A DNA stretch of 44,869 nucleotides, from positions 1 to 44,869 of the forward strand of contig WRJP01000001.1 in the NCBI GenBank assembly GCA_009778535.1, in the 5' to 3' direction. The stretch comes from Propionibacteriaceae bacterium (GTDB taxonomy: Bacteria > Actinomycetota > Actinomycetes > Propionibacteriales > Propionibacteriaceae). Shown piece by piece: positions 1 to 6,546 of the stretch; the first letter of the stretch is position 1, and every line of letters starts with the position of its first letter. Position numbers and translations under genes: made by a program. Under the pieces are notes generated by a model. That model did no database searches and was not told the DNA's origin. It saw only the letters and a program-made list of their open reading frames with translations.

Positions 1-1403
1 CGGTATGCAACACCGGTCATCAAAGAGGTAACCGCCGCCGCAAGAGCCCGACCGGCATCGGTATCATAGCCTCGTCCAACCGCCATCAGCAGCGCACCTA
101 GATTTGCGTAGCCAATTCCCAGTTGCCGATAATCACGAGTCGTCTCAGCAATCGATTCAGTTGGGAAATCCGCAAAACAAATCGAAATATCCATTGCGGT
201 AATGACCAACTCCACGGCTGTGATGAAAGCATCGACGTTGAAAGTACCGTCAGCGGATAAGAATTTGAGCAAATTCAAGCTAGCCAGGTTGCATGACGAA
301 TTGTCTAGGCTCATATACTCCGAACACGGATTAGACGCATTTATCCGACCTGATTCAGGGTTGGTATGCCAAGCGTTGATGGTGTCGTCGTATTGCACGC
401 CAGGGTCAGCGCACTCCCAAGCTGCGGTAGTGATTTTGTCGAAAAGCGATCTGGCATCGACACTCTCAACAACTTCGGCCGTCGTTCGAGAAACAAGATC
501 GAAGGTGCCGCCGACCTCCACCGCGTGCATGAATGCGTCCGATACCCGCACCGAGTTGTTGGCGTTTTGATATTGGACGCTGATGATGTCTTTGCCGCCT
601 AAATCCATATCGAAGCCCGCATCGCGCAGGGCTCGGATTTTATCTTCTTCCCGCGCCTTGGTGCCGATGAACTCCTCGATGTCGGGGTGGTCAATGTCCA
701 GCACTACCATCTTCGCAGCACGCCGAGTAGCACCGCCAGATTTGATCGTCCCTGCCGAGGCGTCAGCACCACGCATGAAAGAGACTGGGCCAGAAGCCGT
801 ACCTCCCGAGGACAGCAATTCACGTGAGGAGCGAATCTTGGACAAATTTAAGCCCGCGCCTGAACCGCCTTTGAAAATGAAACCTTCCTCTTTGTACCAA
901 TTCAGGATGGATTCCATTGAGTCGTCAACTTTTAGAATGAAACAGGCGCTGACCTGCTGCGAACTGTCGGTGCCAACGTTGAACCAGACCGGAGAGTTGA
1001 AGGAGAAATACTGGTGAATCAGTAACCAGCATAGTTCTTGTTCAAAGATTTCCGCGTCCTGACTCGTGGCAAAATAGCCAAACATCTCGCCCGCGCTGCG
1101 ATATTTCTTTACCACGCGATCTATCAGCGTCTTTAAAGATGACTCCCGCGCCGGTGTCCCCAGTGCGCCGCGGAAATATTTCGTAGTTACAATTGTCGAA
1201 GCATTCACACTCCAAAAATCGGGAAACTCGACTCCGCGCTGCTCAAAAATGACCTCTTGGGTCTTCCAGTTTGTTTGCCGGATGTCCCTGATTTGCCAAA
1301 CAACTTCGTCATAGGGATGCACGTCAGGTTTGGTAAAAACCCGCTGTAGTTTCAGACCCTGATTCGCACCGGTAACCGCTGGTTGTTGCATGGTATCAGT
1401 CAT
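1..1403 (-). CDS. nrdJ: Adenosylcobalamin-dependent (class II) ribonucleotide reductase, C-terminus beyond window
   Basis: The minus-strand frame is open from an ATG at 1403 to the window edge, giving about 467 codons of the N-terminal and catalytic part. The translation shows class II reductase blocks: FWSVNAS, ACFILKVDDSMESI, FKGGSGAGLNLSKIRSS, GADASAGTIKSGG and NPCSEYMSLDNSSCNLASLN. The NPCSE segment is the substrate-site motif that includes an active-site cysteine. The enzyme reduces ribonucleotides to deoxyribonucleotides in the cytosol using a B12-derived radical and needs no oxygen. The start is set by GGAGGA at 1411-1416, seven bases ahead of the ATG. The ATG overlaps the nrdR stop by 8 bases, so the two genes are probably translationally coupled. 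The missing C-terminus should hold the redox cysteines. Confidence 0.95.
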   Translation of the reverse strand, partial: MTDTMQQPAVTGANQGLKLQRVFTKPDVHPYDEVVWQIRDIRQTNWKTQEVIFEQRGVEFPDFWSVNASTIVTTKYFRGALGTPARESSLKTLIDRVVKKYRSAGEMFGYFATSQDAEIFEQELCWLLIHQYFSFNSPVWFNVGTDSSQQVSACFILKVDDSMESILNWYKEEGFIFKGGSGAGLNLSKIRSSRELLSSGGTASGPVSFMRGADASAGTIKSGGATRRAAKMVVLDIDHPDIEEFIGTKAREEDKIRALRDAGFDMDLGGKDIISVQYQNANNSVRVSDAFMHAVEVGGTFDLVSRTTAEVVESVDARSLFDKITTAAWECADPGVQYDDTINAWHTNPESGRINASNPCSEYMSLDNSSCNLASLNLLKFLSADGTFNVDAFITAVELVITAMDISICFADFPTESIAETTRDYRQLGIGYANLGALLMAVGRGYDTDAGRALAAAVTSLMTGVAY

Positions 1404-1893
1404 GGGGATGTCCTCCGTAAATCAATTTTTTTGTTATTGCTGGTGAAACCGTCTCGTTGCGCAGCAGTTGAATCTCGGCCTCAAAATCTTCCACACACTC
1501 GTACTGCTTATATACGCTGGCAAAACGTAAATAAGCCACTGGGTCAAGCTGGCTAAGAGGGCGTAAGACAGCTACTCCAACATCATTTGCTGGAATTTCG
1601 GCCTGCCCGCTGGCACGCAATGTCTCTTCAACTTGTTGACCCAATTTGGCGAGTTGTCCTTCACTTACGGGACGTCCTTTGCATGCCTTGGAGACTCCAG
1701 TTATTACCTTCTCGCGGGAGAATGGCTCGACAGCACCCGAGCGTTTCACCACAACTAGCTGCATTTGCTCCAACGTGGTGAAACGACGTTCACACATTGG
1801 GCACTGTCGGCGTCTGCGAATATTCGTGCCATCTTCTGCTACCCGAGAGTCAAGGACGCGAGTGTCATTATGTTTGCAAAAAGGACAATGCAT
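1396..1893 (-). CDS. nrdR: Transcriptional repressor NrdR
   Basis: This 165-residue protein has the usual length. An N-terminal zinc ribbon is visible (Cys3, Cys6, Cys31, Cys34) with the RRRRQCPMCERRFTTLE block, followed by an ATP-cone domain starting near VVKRSGAVEPFSREK (residues 48-62). NrdR senses ATP/dATP and represses ribonucleotide reductase genes. Here it precedes nrdJ in the same transcript, and candidate NrdR boxes lie upstream at 1929-1976, which suggests that it controls its own operon. The ATG at 1893 has AGGAAG eight bases upstream. Confidence 0.97.
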   Translation of the reverse strand: MHCPFCKHNDTRVLDSRVAEDGTNIRRRRQCPMCERRFTTLEQMQLVVVKRSGAVEPFSREKVITGVSKACKGRPVSEGQLAKLGQQVEETLRASGQAEIPANDVGVAVLRPLSQLDPVAYLRFASVYKQYECVEDFEAEIQLLRNETVSPAITKKLIYGGHPHD

Positions 1894-1928
1894 GATCTCG
1901 CTTCCTGTGAACTCGCGCTAGTCGTTGA

Positions 1929-1976
1929 CCACTACTGGTTGTAAAAACACATGCGTGCAACTACCAGATTTAGTGC
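1929..1976 (-). promoter_or_regulatory. Candidate pair of NrdR boxes
   Basis: Two degenerate palindromes lie at 1929-1944 (CCACTACTGGTTGTAA) and 1961-1976 (CTACCAGATTTAGTGC). They match 9 and 10 of 16 positions of the NrdR box ACACWATATATWGTGT as I remember it. Their starts are 32 bases apart, close to the three-helical-turn spacing known for paired NrdR boxes. They sit just downstream of the candidate nrdR promoter, where a bound repressor would block transcription. Match quality is moderate. Confidence 0.45.
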
Positions 1977-1984
1977 CTTGGAAG

Positions 1985-2013
1985 AGACTATGCCTACATT
2001 CGTCGTCACGCAA
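1985..2013 (-). promoter_or_regulatory. Candidate promoter of nrdR-nrdJ
   Basis: On the minus strand TTGCGT (2008-2013) and TAGTCT (1985-1990) are separated by 17 bases. The predicted transcription start, near 1978, falls directly upstream of the candidate NrdR boxes. This is a sequence-pattern call only. Confidence 0.35.
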
Positions 2014-2030
2014 ACGACACGCGCGAACTT

Positions 2031-2219
2031 TTAACGAATGACTGAAACTGCTGCGACCTGAGCACTATCTGCATCGATAGGCTCGTTGCTGATCATGAAG
2101 AAGTTAACTACTACCACAACCCCAGCCAACGTAAAAAGAGCGCCAATAAAACCTACAATCAACGCCAGACCCCGCTCAGTTACGGTTAGCACTGCTTGAT
2201 TACTCTGCACAGTCATCAT
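2031..2219 (-). CDS. Small SOS-controlled membrane protein, candidate cell-division inhibitor
   Basis: The 62-residue product has a short polar N-terminus, one transmembrane helix (about residues 18-43, rich in V, G and L) and a tail of about 19 residues. GGAGG at 2222-2226 precedes two consecutive ATGs (2219 and 2216), and the second has the better spacing. The gene is divergent from lexA and upstream of nrdR, the position held in mycobacteria and relatives by Rv2719c or LysM-containing SOS proteins that act on the cell wall and block division. No LysM domain is present here, nor in the downstream frame up to nrdR. Its promoter lies between two LexA boxes (2235-2248 and 2288-2301), so DNA damage should induce it. 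The division-inhibitor role is inferred from position and regulation only. Confidence 0.6.
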   Translation of the reverse strand: MMTVQSNQAVLTVTERGLALIVGFIGALFTLAGVVVVVNFFMISNEPIDADSAQVAAVSVIR

Positions 2220-2234
2220 GCCTCCACGATTCCT

Positions 2235-2248
2235 AGAACACCTGTTCG
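2235..2248. promoter_or_regulatory. LexA (SOS) box, proximal to the small membrane-protein gene
   Basis: AGAACACCTGTTCG keeps the GAAC-N4-GTTC core of the Gram-positive SOS box CGAACRNRYGTTYG, with deviations at the first base and one central base. It lies between the candidate -10 (2255-2260) and the start codon at 2219, so LexA bound here would block elongation. Confidence 0.75.
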
Positions 2249-2254
2249 ATATCT

Positions 2255-2283
2255 AGTCTGACATGAAAACGCCGTCAGGTCAA
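2255..2283 (-). promoter_or_regulatory. Candidate promoter of the small membrane protein, flanked by LexA boxes
   Basis: On the minus strand TTGACC (2278-2283) and CAGACT (2255-2260) are 17 bases apart. LexA boxes lie on both sides: 2288-2301 just upstream of the -35 and 2235-2248 just downstream of the -10. This is a layout expected for tight repression. Confidence 0.5.
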
Positions 2284-2287
2284 TAAT

Positions 2288-2301
2288 CGAACGTATGTTT
2301 G
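2288..2301. promoter_or_regulatory. LexA (SOS) box, perfect consensus
   Basis: CGAACGTATGTTTG fits every position of CGAACRNRYGTTYG. It lies immediately upstream of the -35 of the divergent small-protein promoter. Confidence 0.9.
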
Positions 2302-2444
2302 TTACTATTTTTTCTTGATGCAAGTCAACCAGGCGCCACCGACAGTTTTTCAACTGCTTCTTTCAACCTGTTGGCCTGCGGCTGGTTCACGCACCGCCCG
2401 GTAGGTTGCGAGCACTTGACGCGACGAGTGATCTTAGACACGCT

Positions 2445-2458
2445 CGAACATATGTTTG
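2445..2458. promoter_or_regulatory. LexA (SOS) box of lexA, perfect consensus
   Basis: CGAACATATGTTTG fits every position of CGAACRNRYGTTYG. It lies 33 bases ahead of the lexA ATG, as expected for autorepression. The exact lexA promoter elements are not clear: TTGACG at about 2416 and TAGACA at about 2435 are closer together than usual. Confidence 0.9.
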
Positions 2459-2490
2459 ATTCTTTGTCGGCCAGGTATTAGTTTGTTCAC

Positions 2491-3228
2491 ATGGCGCAGC
2501 GAAGAAATCTACGGCAGCCGCAAGAACGACCAGGGCGGCCAAACACTGAAACGATTGCGCTGTCCTTGGGAGAAACGGCAGCAGAAGTAGCCAACTACGA
2601 GGATTCCGATGGATTGAGTTTTCGGCAACGTCAAATCCTGCTAGGCATCAAAGCAGCGATGGATGAGCGCGGTTATCCCCCTAGCGTGCGCGAGATCGCA
2701 GCCATGGGAGGACTCGCCTCGTCTTCAAGCGCCGCATATCAACTGAAACTCATGGAAGCCAAGGGGTATATCTCCCGCGACCCGCACCGACCTAGAGCCC
2801 TAGTCGTACGTCTGCCTGCCTCTATGCAAGAACCACACAGTCATGGCGCGACTACAGCCGTGAACGTTCCGATGGTGGGTCAAATTGCTGCCGGTGGCCC
2901 GATATTGGCACAAGAAGTCGTAGAAGACTATTTCGCATTACCCAAGCAGTTAGTGGGTGAAGGCACCCTCTTCATGCTCAAAGTCACCGGCGATTCAATG
3001 ATTGATGCTGCGATCTGTGACGGGGATTTCGTAGTGGTACGCCAACAGCCCACTGCCGAAAACGGCGAGATCGTCGCAGCGCTATTGGGAGACGAAGCCA
3101 CCGTAAAGACTCTGAAGAAGTCTGGCGATCAAGTCTGGCTAATGCCGCACAACCTGAACTACTCCCCAATAGACGGCAACCAGGCGAGGATCATGGGCAA
3201 AGTCGTCTCTGTCTTGCGACGCGTATAA
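2491..3228 (+). CDS. lexA: SOS repressor LexA
   Basis: The 245-residue protein has a winged-helix DNA-binding domain (about residues 41-107: FRQRQILLGIKAAMDERGYPP then REIAAMGGLASSSSA) and a C-terminal S24 self-cleaving domain. The cleavage site is Ala134-Gly135 in QIAAGGP. The catalytic serine is Ser169 in TGDSM and the catalytic lysine Lys206 in ATVKTLKK. RecA filaments trigger cleavage after DNA damage and release the regulon. The ATG at 2491 has only a weak ribosome-binding site and adds about 40 low-complexity residues ahead of the fold, as in other actinobacterial LexA proteins. A later start (for example TTG near 2575) cannot be excluded. A LexA box sits upstream at 2445-2458. Confidence 0.97.
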   Translation: MAQRRNLRQPQERPGRPNTETIALSLGETAAEVANYEDSDGLSFRQRQILLGIKAAMDERGYPPSVREIAAMGGLASSSSAAYQLKLMEAKGYISRDPHRPRALVVRLPASMQEPHSHGATTAVNVPMVGQIAAGGPILAQEVVEDYFALPKQLVGEGTLFMLKVTGDSMIDAAICDGDFVVVRQQPTAENGEIVAALLGDEATVKTLKKSGDQVWLMPHNLNYSPIDGNQARIMGKVVSVLRRV

Positions 3229-3251
3229 CTAAATGCTCGACGACTGAGCAG

Positions 3252-3512
3252 TCAGCGATCTTGGTAGTGGCCATGGCACTGGATGATTATGACTGCGTCA
3301 GCGTCGGTTCGATAAACCAGGCGTTGTCTCTCATCAATGCGGCGTGACCAAAACCCGGCAAATTCACCCCTTAGTTGCTCCGGCTTCCCGATTCCACTAC
3401 TTCCACCACGTCCGATATCAACCAATAGCGCAGTAAGACGCTTGAGGAGTCGTCTGTCGTTCGCGATGATGCAGAACTCATCCCAGGCATTCTCAGTAAA
3501 TGTGATCTTCAT
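3252..3512 (-). CDS. yoeB: YoeB/Txe-family mRNA interferase toxin
   Basis: The 86-residue basic protein has the YoeB size and fold signature. The residues that correspond to the YoeB catalytic set are Glu45 (GKPEQLRG), Arg64 (RQRLVYR), His82 and Tyr83 (CHGHYQDR end). Such toxins bind the ribosomal A site and cleave mRNA. The ATG at 3512 shares one base with the stop of the upstream antitoxin gene (TGATG), so synthesis is coupled. A TTG at 3515 in the same frame is an unlikely start. Confidence 0.93.
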   Translation of the reverse strand: MKITFTENAWDEFCIIANDRRLLKRLTALLVDIGRGGSSGIGKPEQLRGEFAGFWSRRIDERQRLVYRTDADAVIIIQCHGHYQDR

Positions 3513-3775
3513 CAAAATGACTGCAACTCGTCAAGGGTTTTCGTAACAATACGACCATCTTCTAACTGCTTGATCGACTCGCGTAGAGCAGCTTGGTTCG
3601 AGTGACTGTAGAAAGAATCTTGCATCAGTTCAATCGGCATCTGCCCTCGTAATACGACTTGCCGTAAGAACATCCTCACTGCGGTAGATATGTCGAGCCC
3701 TATGTCTGACAGAACCGCAGTTGCATTTTGTTTTGTTTGTTCGTCAACCCGAACAGTAACAGTAGACATCGACAT
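3512..3775 (-). CDS. RelB/DinJ-family antitoxin
   Basis: The 87-residue protein begins MSMSTVTVRVDEQTKQNATA and continues into a ribbon-helix-helix typical of RelB/DinJ antitoxins (about residues 5-40). The C-terminal half (EDGRIVTKTLDELQSF) would wrap the toxin. AGGAG five bases upstream sets the ATG at 3775, although the open frame runs further upstream. It is partnered with the YoeB-type toxin immediately downstream. Such antitoxins usually repress their own promoter, and a promoter with an ACAATTGT palindrome lies just upstream. Confidence 0.9.
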   Translation of the reverse strand: MSMSTVTVRVDEQTKQNATAVLSDIGLDISTAVRMFLRQVVLRGQMPIELMQDSFYSHSNQAALRESIKQLEDGRIVTKTLDELQSF

Positions 3776-3788
3776 ACTATCTCCTAGC

Positions 3789-3816
3789 ATCATAGGAATA
3801 TACCTGACAATTGTAA
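3789..3816 (-). promoter_or_regulatory. Candidate promoter/operator of the toxin-antitoxin pair
   Basis: On the minus strand TTACAA (3811-3816) and TATGAT (3789-3794) are 16 bases apart. An 8-base palindrome ACAATTGT overlaps the -35 region and may be the ribbon-helix-helix operator. Confidence 0.5.
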
Positions 3817-3850
3817 CACGAGAGCAGAAAAGAGTTTTAGGAGGAACAAC

Positions 3851-3898
3851 GTGGTTTTGCGTAGTTGGCGAAGTGCTGAAAGTTTTCATGATGGATAG
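3851..3898 (+). other. Possible 15-codon leader ORF before the GNAT gene
   Basis: The strongest Shine-Dalgarno sequence in the area, AGGAGG at 3839-3844, is seven bases ahead of a GTG at 3851. That GTG opens a 15-codon frame ending with TAG at 3896-3898. The frame overlaps the likely acetyltransferase start (ATG 3888/3891), so ribosomes ending here could restart on the gene. It may instead be chance. Confidence 0.3.
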
Positions 3899-4499
3899 GA
3901 TTTCGGGTGTGTTTACCGAGCCTATCCAGATACGGGAGCCTACTACGGCTGATGCGCTGCAAATCCGGCGCGTGCAGGCTCGTTCTTGGTGCGTCACCTA
4001 CCCAAACCAGCAGTACGGCATCACCGCTGAATGGGTTAAAGCACACACTGATTCGTGGTTCACCCCTGATGCTCTTGCCCATGCGGTCGAGTTCGTTGGC
4101 AAGGTGCTGGCCGCACCCAACCGCTTCTACCGAGTAGCCGAAGTGGATGCTGCGATAGTGGGCTTCGTTCACGCCATAAGGCACAGCGCCGGATTCTCAG
4201 AAATATCGGCAATCTATGTTGACCCGCCTGTGATCGGCACTGGCGTTGGGGCAGCGCTGATGGATGTCGCTATGGATTGGATTGGGAAAGATGCCGCCAG
4301 ACTTGATGTCGCCCCCTACAACGAGCGTGCTATCAGATTCTATCGGCGTTACGGTTTTCGTGAAGTAGCCCACTCGCAACGACTTTTCTATGTCACCACA
4401 CTCGTTGATCTGTCTGCTTCCACCAACGCTCCAACTGATTTACGACTCAACCAGAACGCGATTCCCACCATCGACATGTTGCGCGAGGCATTGAGCTGA
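3888..4499 (+). CDS. GNAT-family N-acetyltransferase
   Basis: A GNAT fold is visible: an N-terminal strand and helix (IQIREPTTADALQIRRVQARSW), motif A with the acetyl-CoA loop in IYVDPPVIGTGVGAALMDVA, and motif B (DVAPYNERAIRFYRRYGF). The substrate cannot be predicted. The open frame runs upstream to 3690 across the divergent antitoxin, but similarity begins near 3910. The ATG at 3888, with GAAAG seven bases upstream, is the best start (203 residues), and ATG 3891 is nearly as good. The gene sits between the toxin-antitoxin pair and dinG and may belong to the same inserted segment. Confidence 0.85.
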   Translation: MMDRISGVFTEPIQIREPTTADALQIRRVQARSWCVTYPNQQYGITAEWVKAHTDSWFTPDALAHAVEFVGKVLAAPNRFYRVAEVDAAIVGFVHAIRHSAGFSEISAIYVDPPVIGTGVGAALMDVAMDWIGKDAARLDVAPYNERAIRFYRRYGFREVAHSQRLFYVTTLVDLSASTNAPTDLRLNQNAIPTIDMLREALS

Positions 4500-4576
4500 C
4501 AGATCACTGACCTACAGTCGCGGCCGTTCCAAGTACGGAGCTGAAGGCTCCACTCAACCGACGAGACCCCCCTGCG

Positions 4577-6535
4577 TCAATCAGCGGCGACAGTGGCGGA
4601 ACCGGTGATGCGCCTGATGGCGGCAATCGCGGTTTCGAGATCGGTGGTAGTCCAGAAGTCGGGCATGGACTGGCGCAGGAAACTTCCATAGCGGGCGGTA
4701 ACCAAGCGCGGGTCAAGCACTGCCACTACCCCACGATCATCAAGAGTTCTAATCAAGCGCCCCGACCCTTGAGCTAGTAGCAAACCCGCATGGGTAGCGG
4801 CTACTTGCATAAAACCGTTGCCTCCAGCCTTACTGACCGAAAGCTGTCTTGCCTGCTGGAGTGGATCATCTGGCGGCGGGAACGGAATCTTGTCGATAAT
4901 CACAAGCTGGCAGGTTTGACCCGGCACGTCGATTCCTTGCCAAAGCGAGAGCGTACCGAAAAGGCACACGTCAACGTAGGCAATGAACTGCCGCGTCAAC
5001 TCCGAAAGCTGCGCATCCCCCTGGCATAGAATCTTGCTGCCTGGCACTTCGCTGCGGCAAAACCTGGCAGCTGCCTCAGCCGAACGCTGGGAAGCGAACA
5101 GCCCCAAGGTGCGTCCCCCTGCCGCCCAAACCAACTCCGCTATTCGTTCCAGTGTAGGGGTCTGAATTCCGGCCTTTGTGGGCGCGGGCAGGTCTTTAGC
5201 TATGTAGCAGATGCCTTGGGTTTGGTAGTCGAATGGGGAACCCACGTCAATGCTGCGGTAGTCCACCATCCCAAGTGAAGCCGCTAGTGAAGCAAAATCG
5301 CCGCCTATCTTTAACGTAGCCGAAGTCAGCACTGAGTTTGTTTCATCAAAGATAGACCCTCGCATCAGTCCAGCAACATCTAATGGTGCGATGCACGCCT
5401 GGCGGCCAAACTTTTCGCGGTCTGACACCCAGACCACATCTGAATCAGCGAGCTTGGCCAAGTTGGCAGCGATGTCTAGCACCTCGCCGACTGCTGCGCC
5501 AGCTTGAAAACGTTCAACATCCTCGGTAGCTGTTCCGATACCCCGAACCGCCGCCCGTGCCGCATCTCGCACCAGAGCAAAACTCGCCGCCACCGCAGAA
5601 TCTGGGTCAGTTACTCTCCCTGGTTCAGCTTCGTCCAAAGCAGCTTCCAGCGTGTCTGCACATTCCAGAAACGCGCTTCCGGTTTCCTCACTCAAATACG
5701 GCAAGGCTCGCCTAGCGACCCTTCCCACCAACTGCGGGCTTAGTTCTGCTGACGCCGCCGAAGTCACCCGAGCCACCAGCTCGTGAGCTTCGTCAACTAT
5801 CAGGGCATCATGGGTTGGCAACGCCATGCCTTGATGCAACGCGTTGATTGCTAGCAACGCATGATTAGTGACGATCAGTTGACTCCGCTTGGCGATGTCA
5901 CGAGATTTCTCAACTAGACATTCACTAAAAGCTGGGCATTTCTGCCCCAAACACTCACGCGCAGAAACTGAGACGTGACCCCACGCTTGCCCAGGATGCG
6001 CCGGGGCGTCATCACGATCCGCCAAATCTCCAGCAGAAAGTTGCTCCTGCACCCATTCGCGCAGCATAACTACGGCAGCGCCCAGTTCAGAGGAGTTCGG
6101 TTTATTTGAAACTACCGACTCGATGCCGAATAGGGCAGCTTGGTTTTCATCGATTTCCATACGGGCTCGGTGCAGACACGCATAGTTCGACCGACCTTTC
6201 AACACAGCGAAACTGATCGTTTTACCCAAAAGCTCTTTGCAGGCAGCCACGACTGTCGGAATGTCTTTTACAGTGAGTTGCCGCTGCAAAGCTAAAGTTG
6301 CGGTTGCAATCACGATACGAGCGTCGGGGTCGGCTGCTAGATACGCCAGCGCAGGAGCTAAATAACCCAGCGATTTCCCAGTTCCGGTGCCAGCTTGCAC
6401 CATGAGATGTCCGCGACCCAACAAGGTCGCCAGCACCTCGGCTGCCATCTGTTGCTGTCCGACGCGGGTGTCACCACCTATTTCGGTGATGCAGCGTTGC
6501 AGCAGTTCTCCAGTGGTAGCGGTCAACTCAGCCAT
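4577..6535 (-). CDS. dinG: DinG-type ATP-dependent DNA helicase (XPD-like, Fe-S)
   Basis: The 652-residue superfamily 2 helicase shows Walker A AGTGTGKS (48-55), a DEAH box (248-251), four cysteines that fit an Fe-S cluster (Cys120, Cys195, Cys200, Cys206), and C-terminal motifs LFGTLSLWQGIDVPG and QGSGRLIRT. This family unwinds forked DNA, D-loops and R-loops in the 5'-3' direction. It is the last gene of dapF-hflX-dinG, 11 bases after the hflX stop. In Escherichia coli dinG is SOS-induced. No LexA box is visible near this operon's start, although lexA is nearby. Confidence 0.93.
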   Translation of the reverse strand: MAELTATTGELLQRCITEIGGDTRVGQQQMAAEVLATLLGRGHLMVQAGTGTGKSLGYLAPALAYLAADPDARIVIATATLALQRQLTVKDIPTVVAACKELLGKTISFAVLKGRSNYACLHRARMEIDENQAALFGIESVVSNKPNSSELGAAVVMLREWVQEQLSAGDLADRDDAPAHPGQAWGHVSVSARECLGQKCPAFSECLVEKSRDIAKRSQLIVTNHALLAINALHQGMALPTHDALIVDEAHELVARVTSAASAELSPQLVGRVARRALPYLSEETGSAFLECADTLEAALDEAEPGRVTDPDSAVAASFALVRDAARAAVRGIGTATEDVERFQAGAAVGEVLDIAANLAKLADSDVVWVSDREKFGRQACIAPLDVAGLMRGSIFDETNSVLTSATLKIGGDFASLAASLGMVDYRSIDVGSPFDYQTQGICYIAKDLPAPTKAGIQTPTLERIAELVWAAGGRTLGLFASQRSAEAAARFCRSEVPGSKILCQGDAQLSELTRQFIAYVDVCLFGTLSLWQGIDVPGQTCQLVIIDKIPFPPPDDPLQQARQLSVSKAGGNGFMQVAATHAGLLLAQGSGRLIRTLDDRGVVAVLDPRLVTARYGSFLRQSMPDFWTTTDLETAIAAIRRITGSATVAAD

Positions 6536-6546
6536 TAGTTAAGAAA

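Noticed and set aside
2299..2481. Forward 60-codon open frame between the LexA boxes
   Set aside because: It starts at a TTG inside or next to a LexA box, has no ribosome-binding site and no recognisable protein pattern, and overlaps the lexA control region.
3690..3887. N-terminal extension of the GNAT protein
   Set aside because: The segment overlaps the divergent antitoxin gene and its promoter and shows no GNAT similarity.
4520..4560. Hairpin GGAGC-TGAAG-GCTCC after the GNAT gene as a terminator
   Set aside because: The stem has only five pairs and no U-run follows on either strand.
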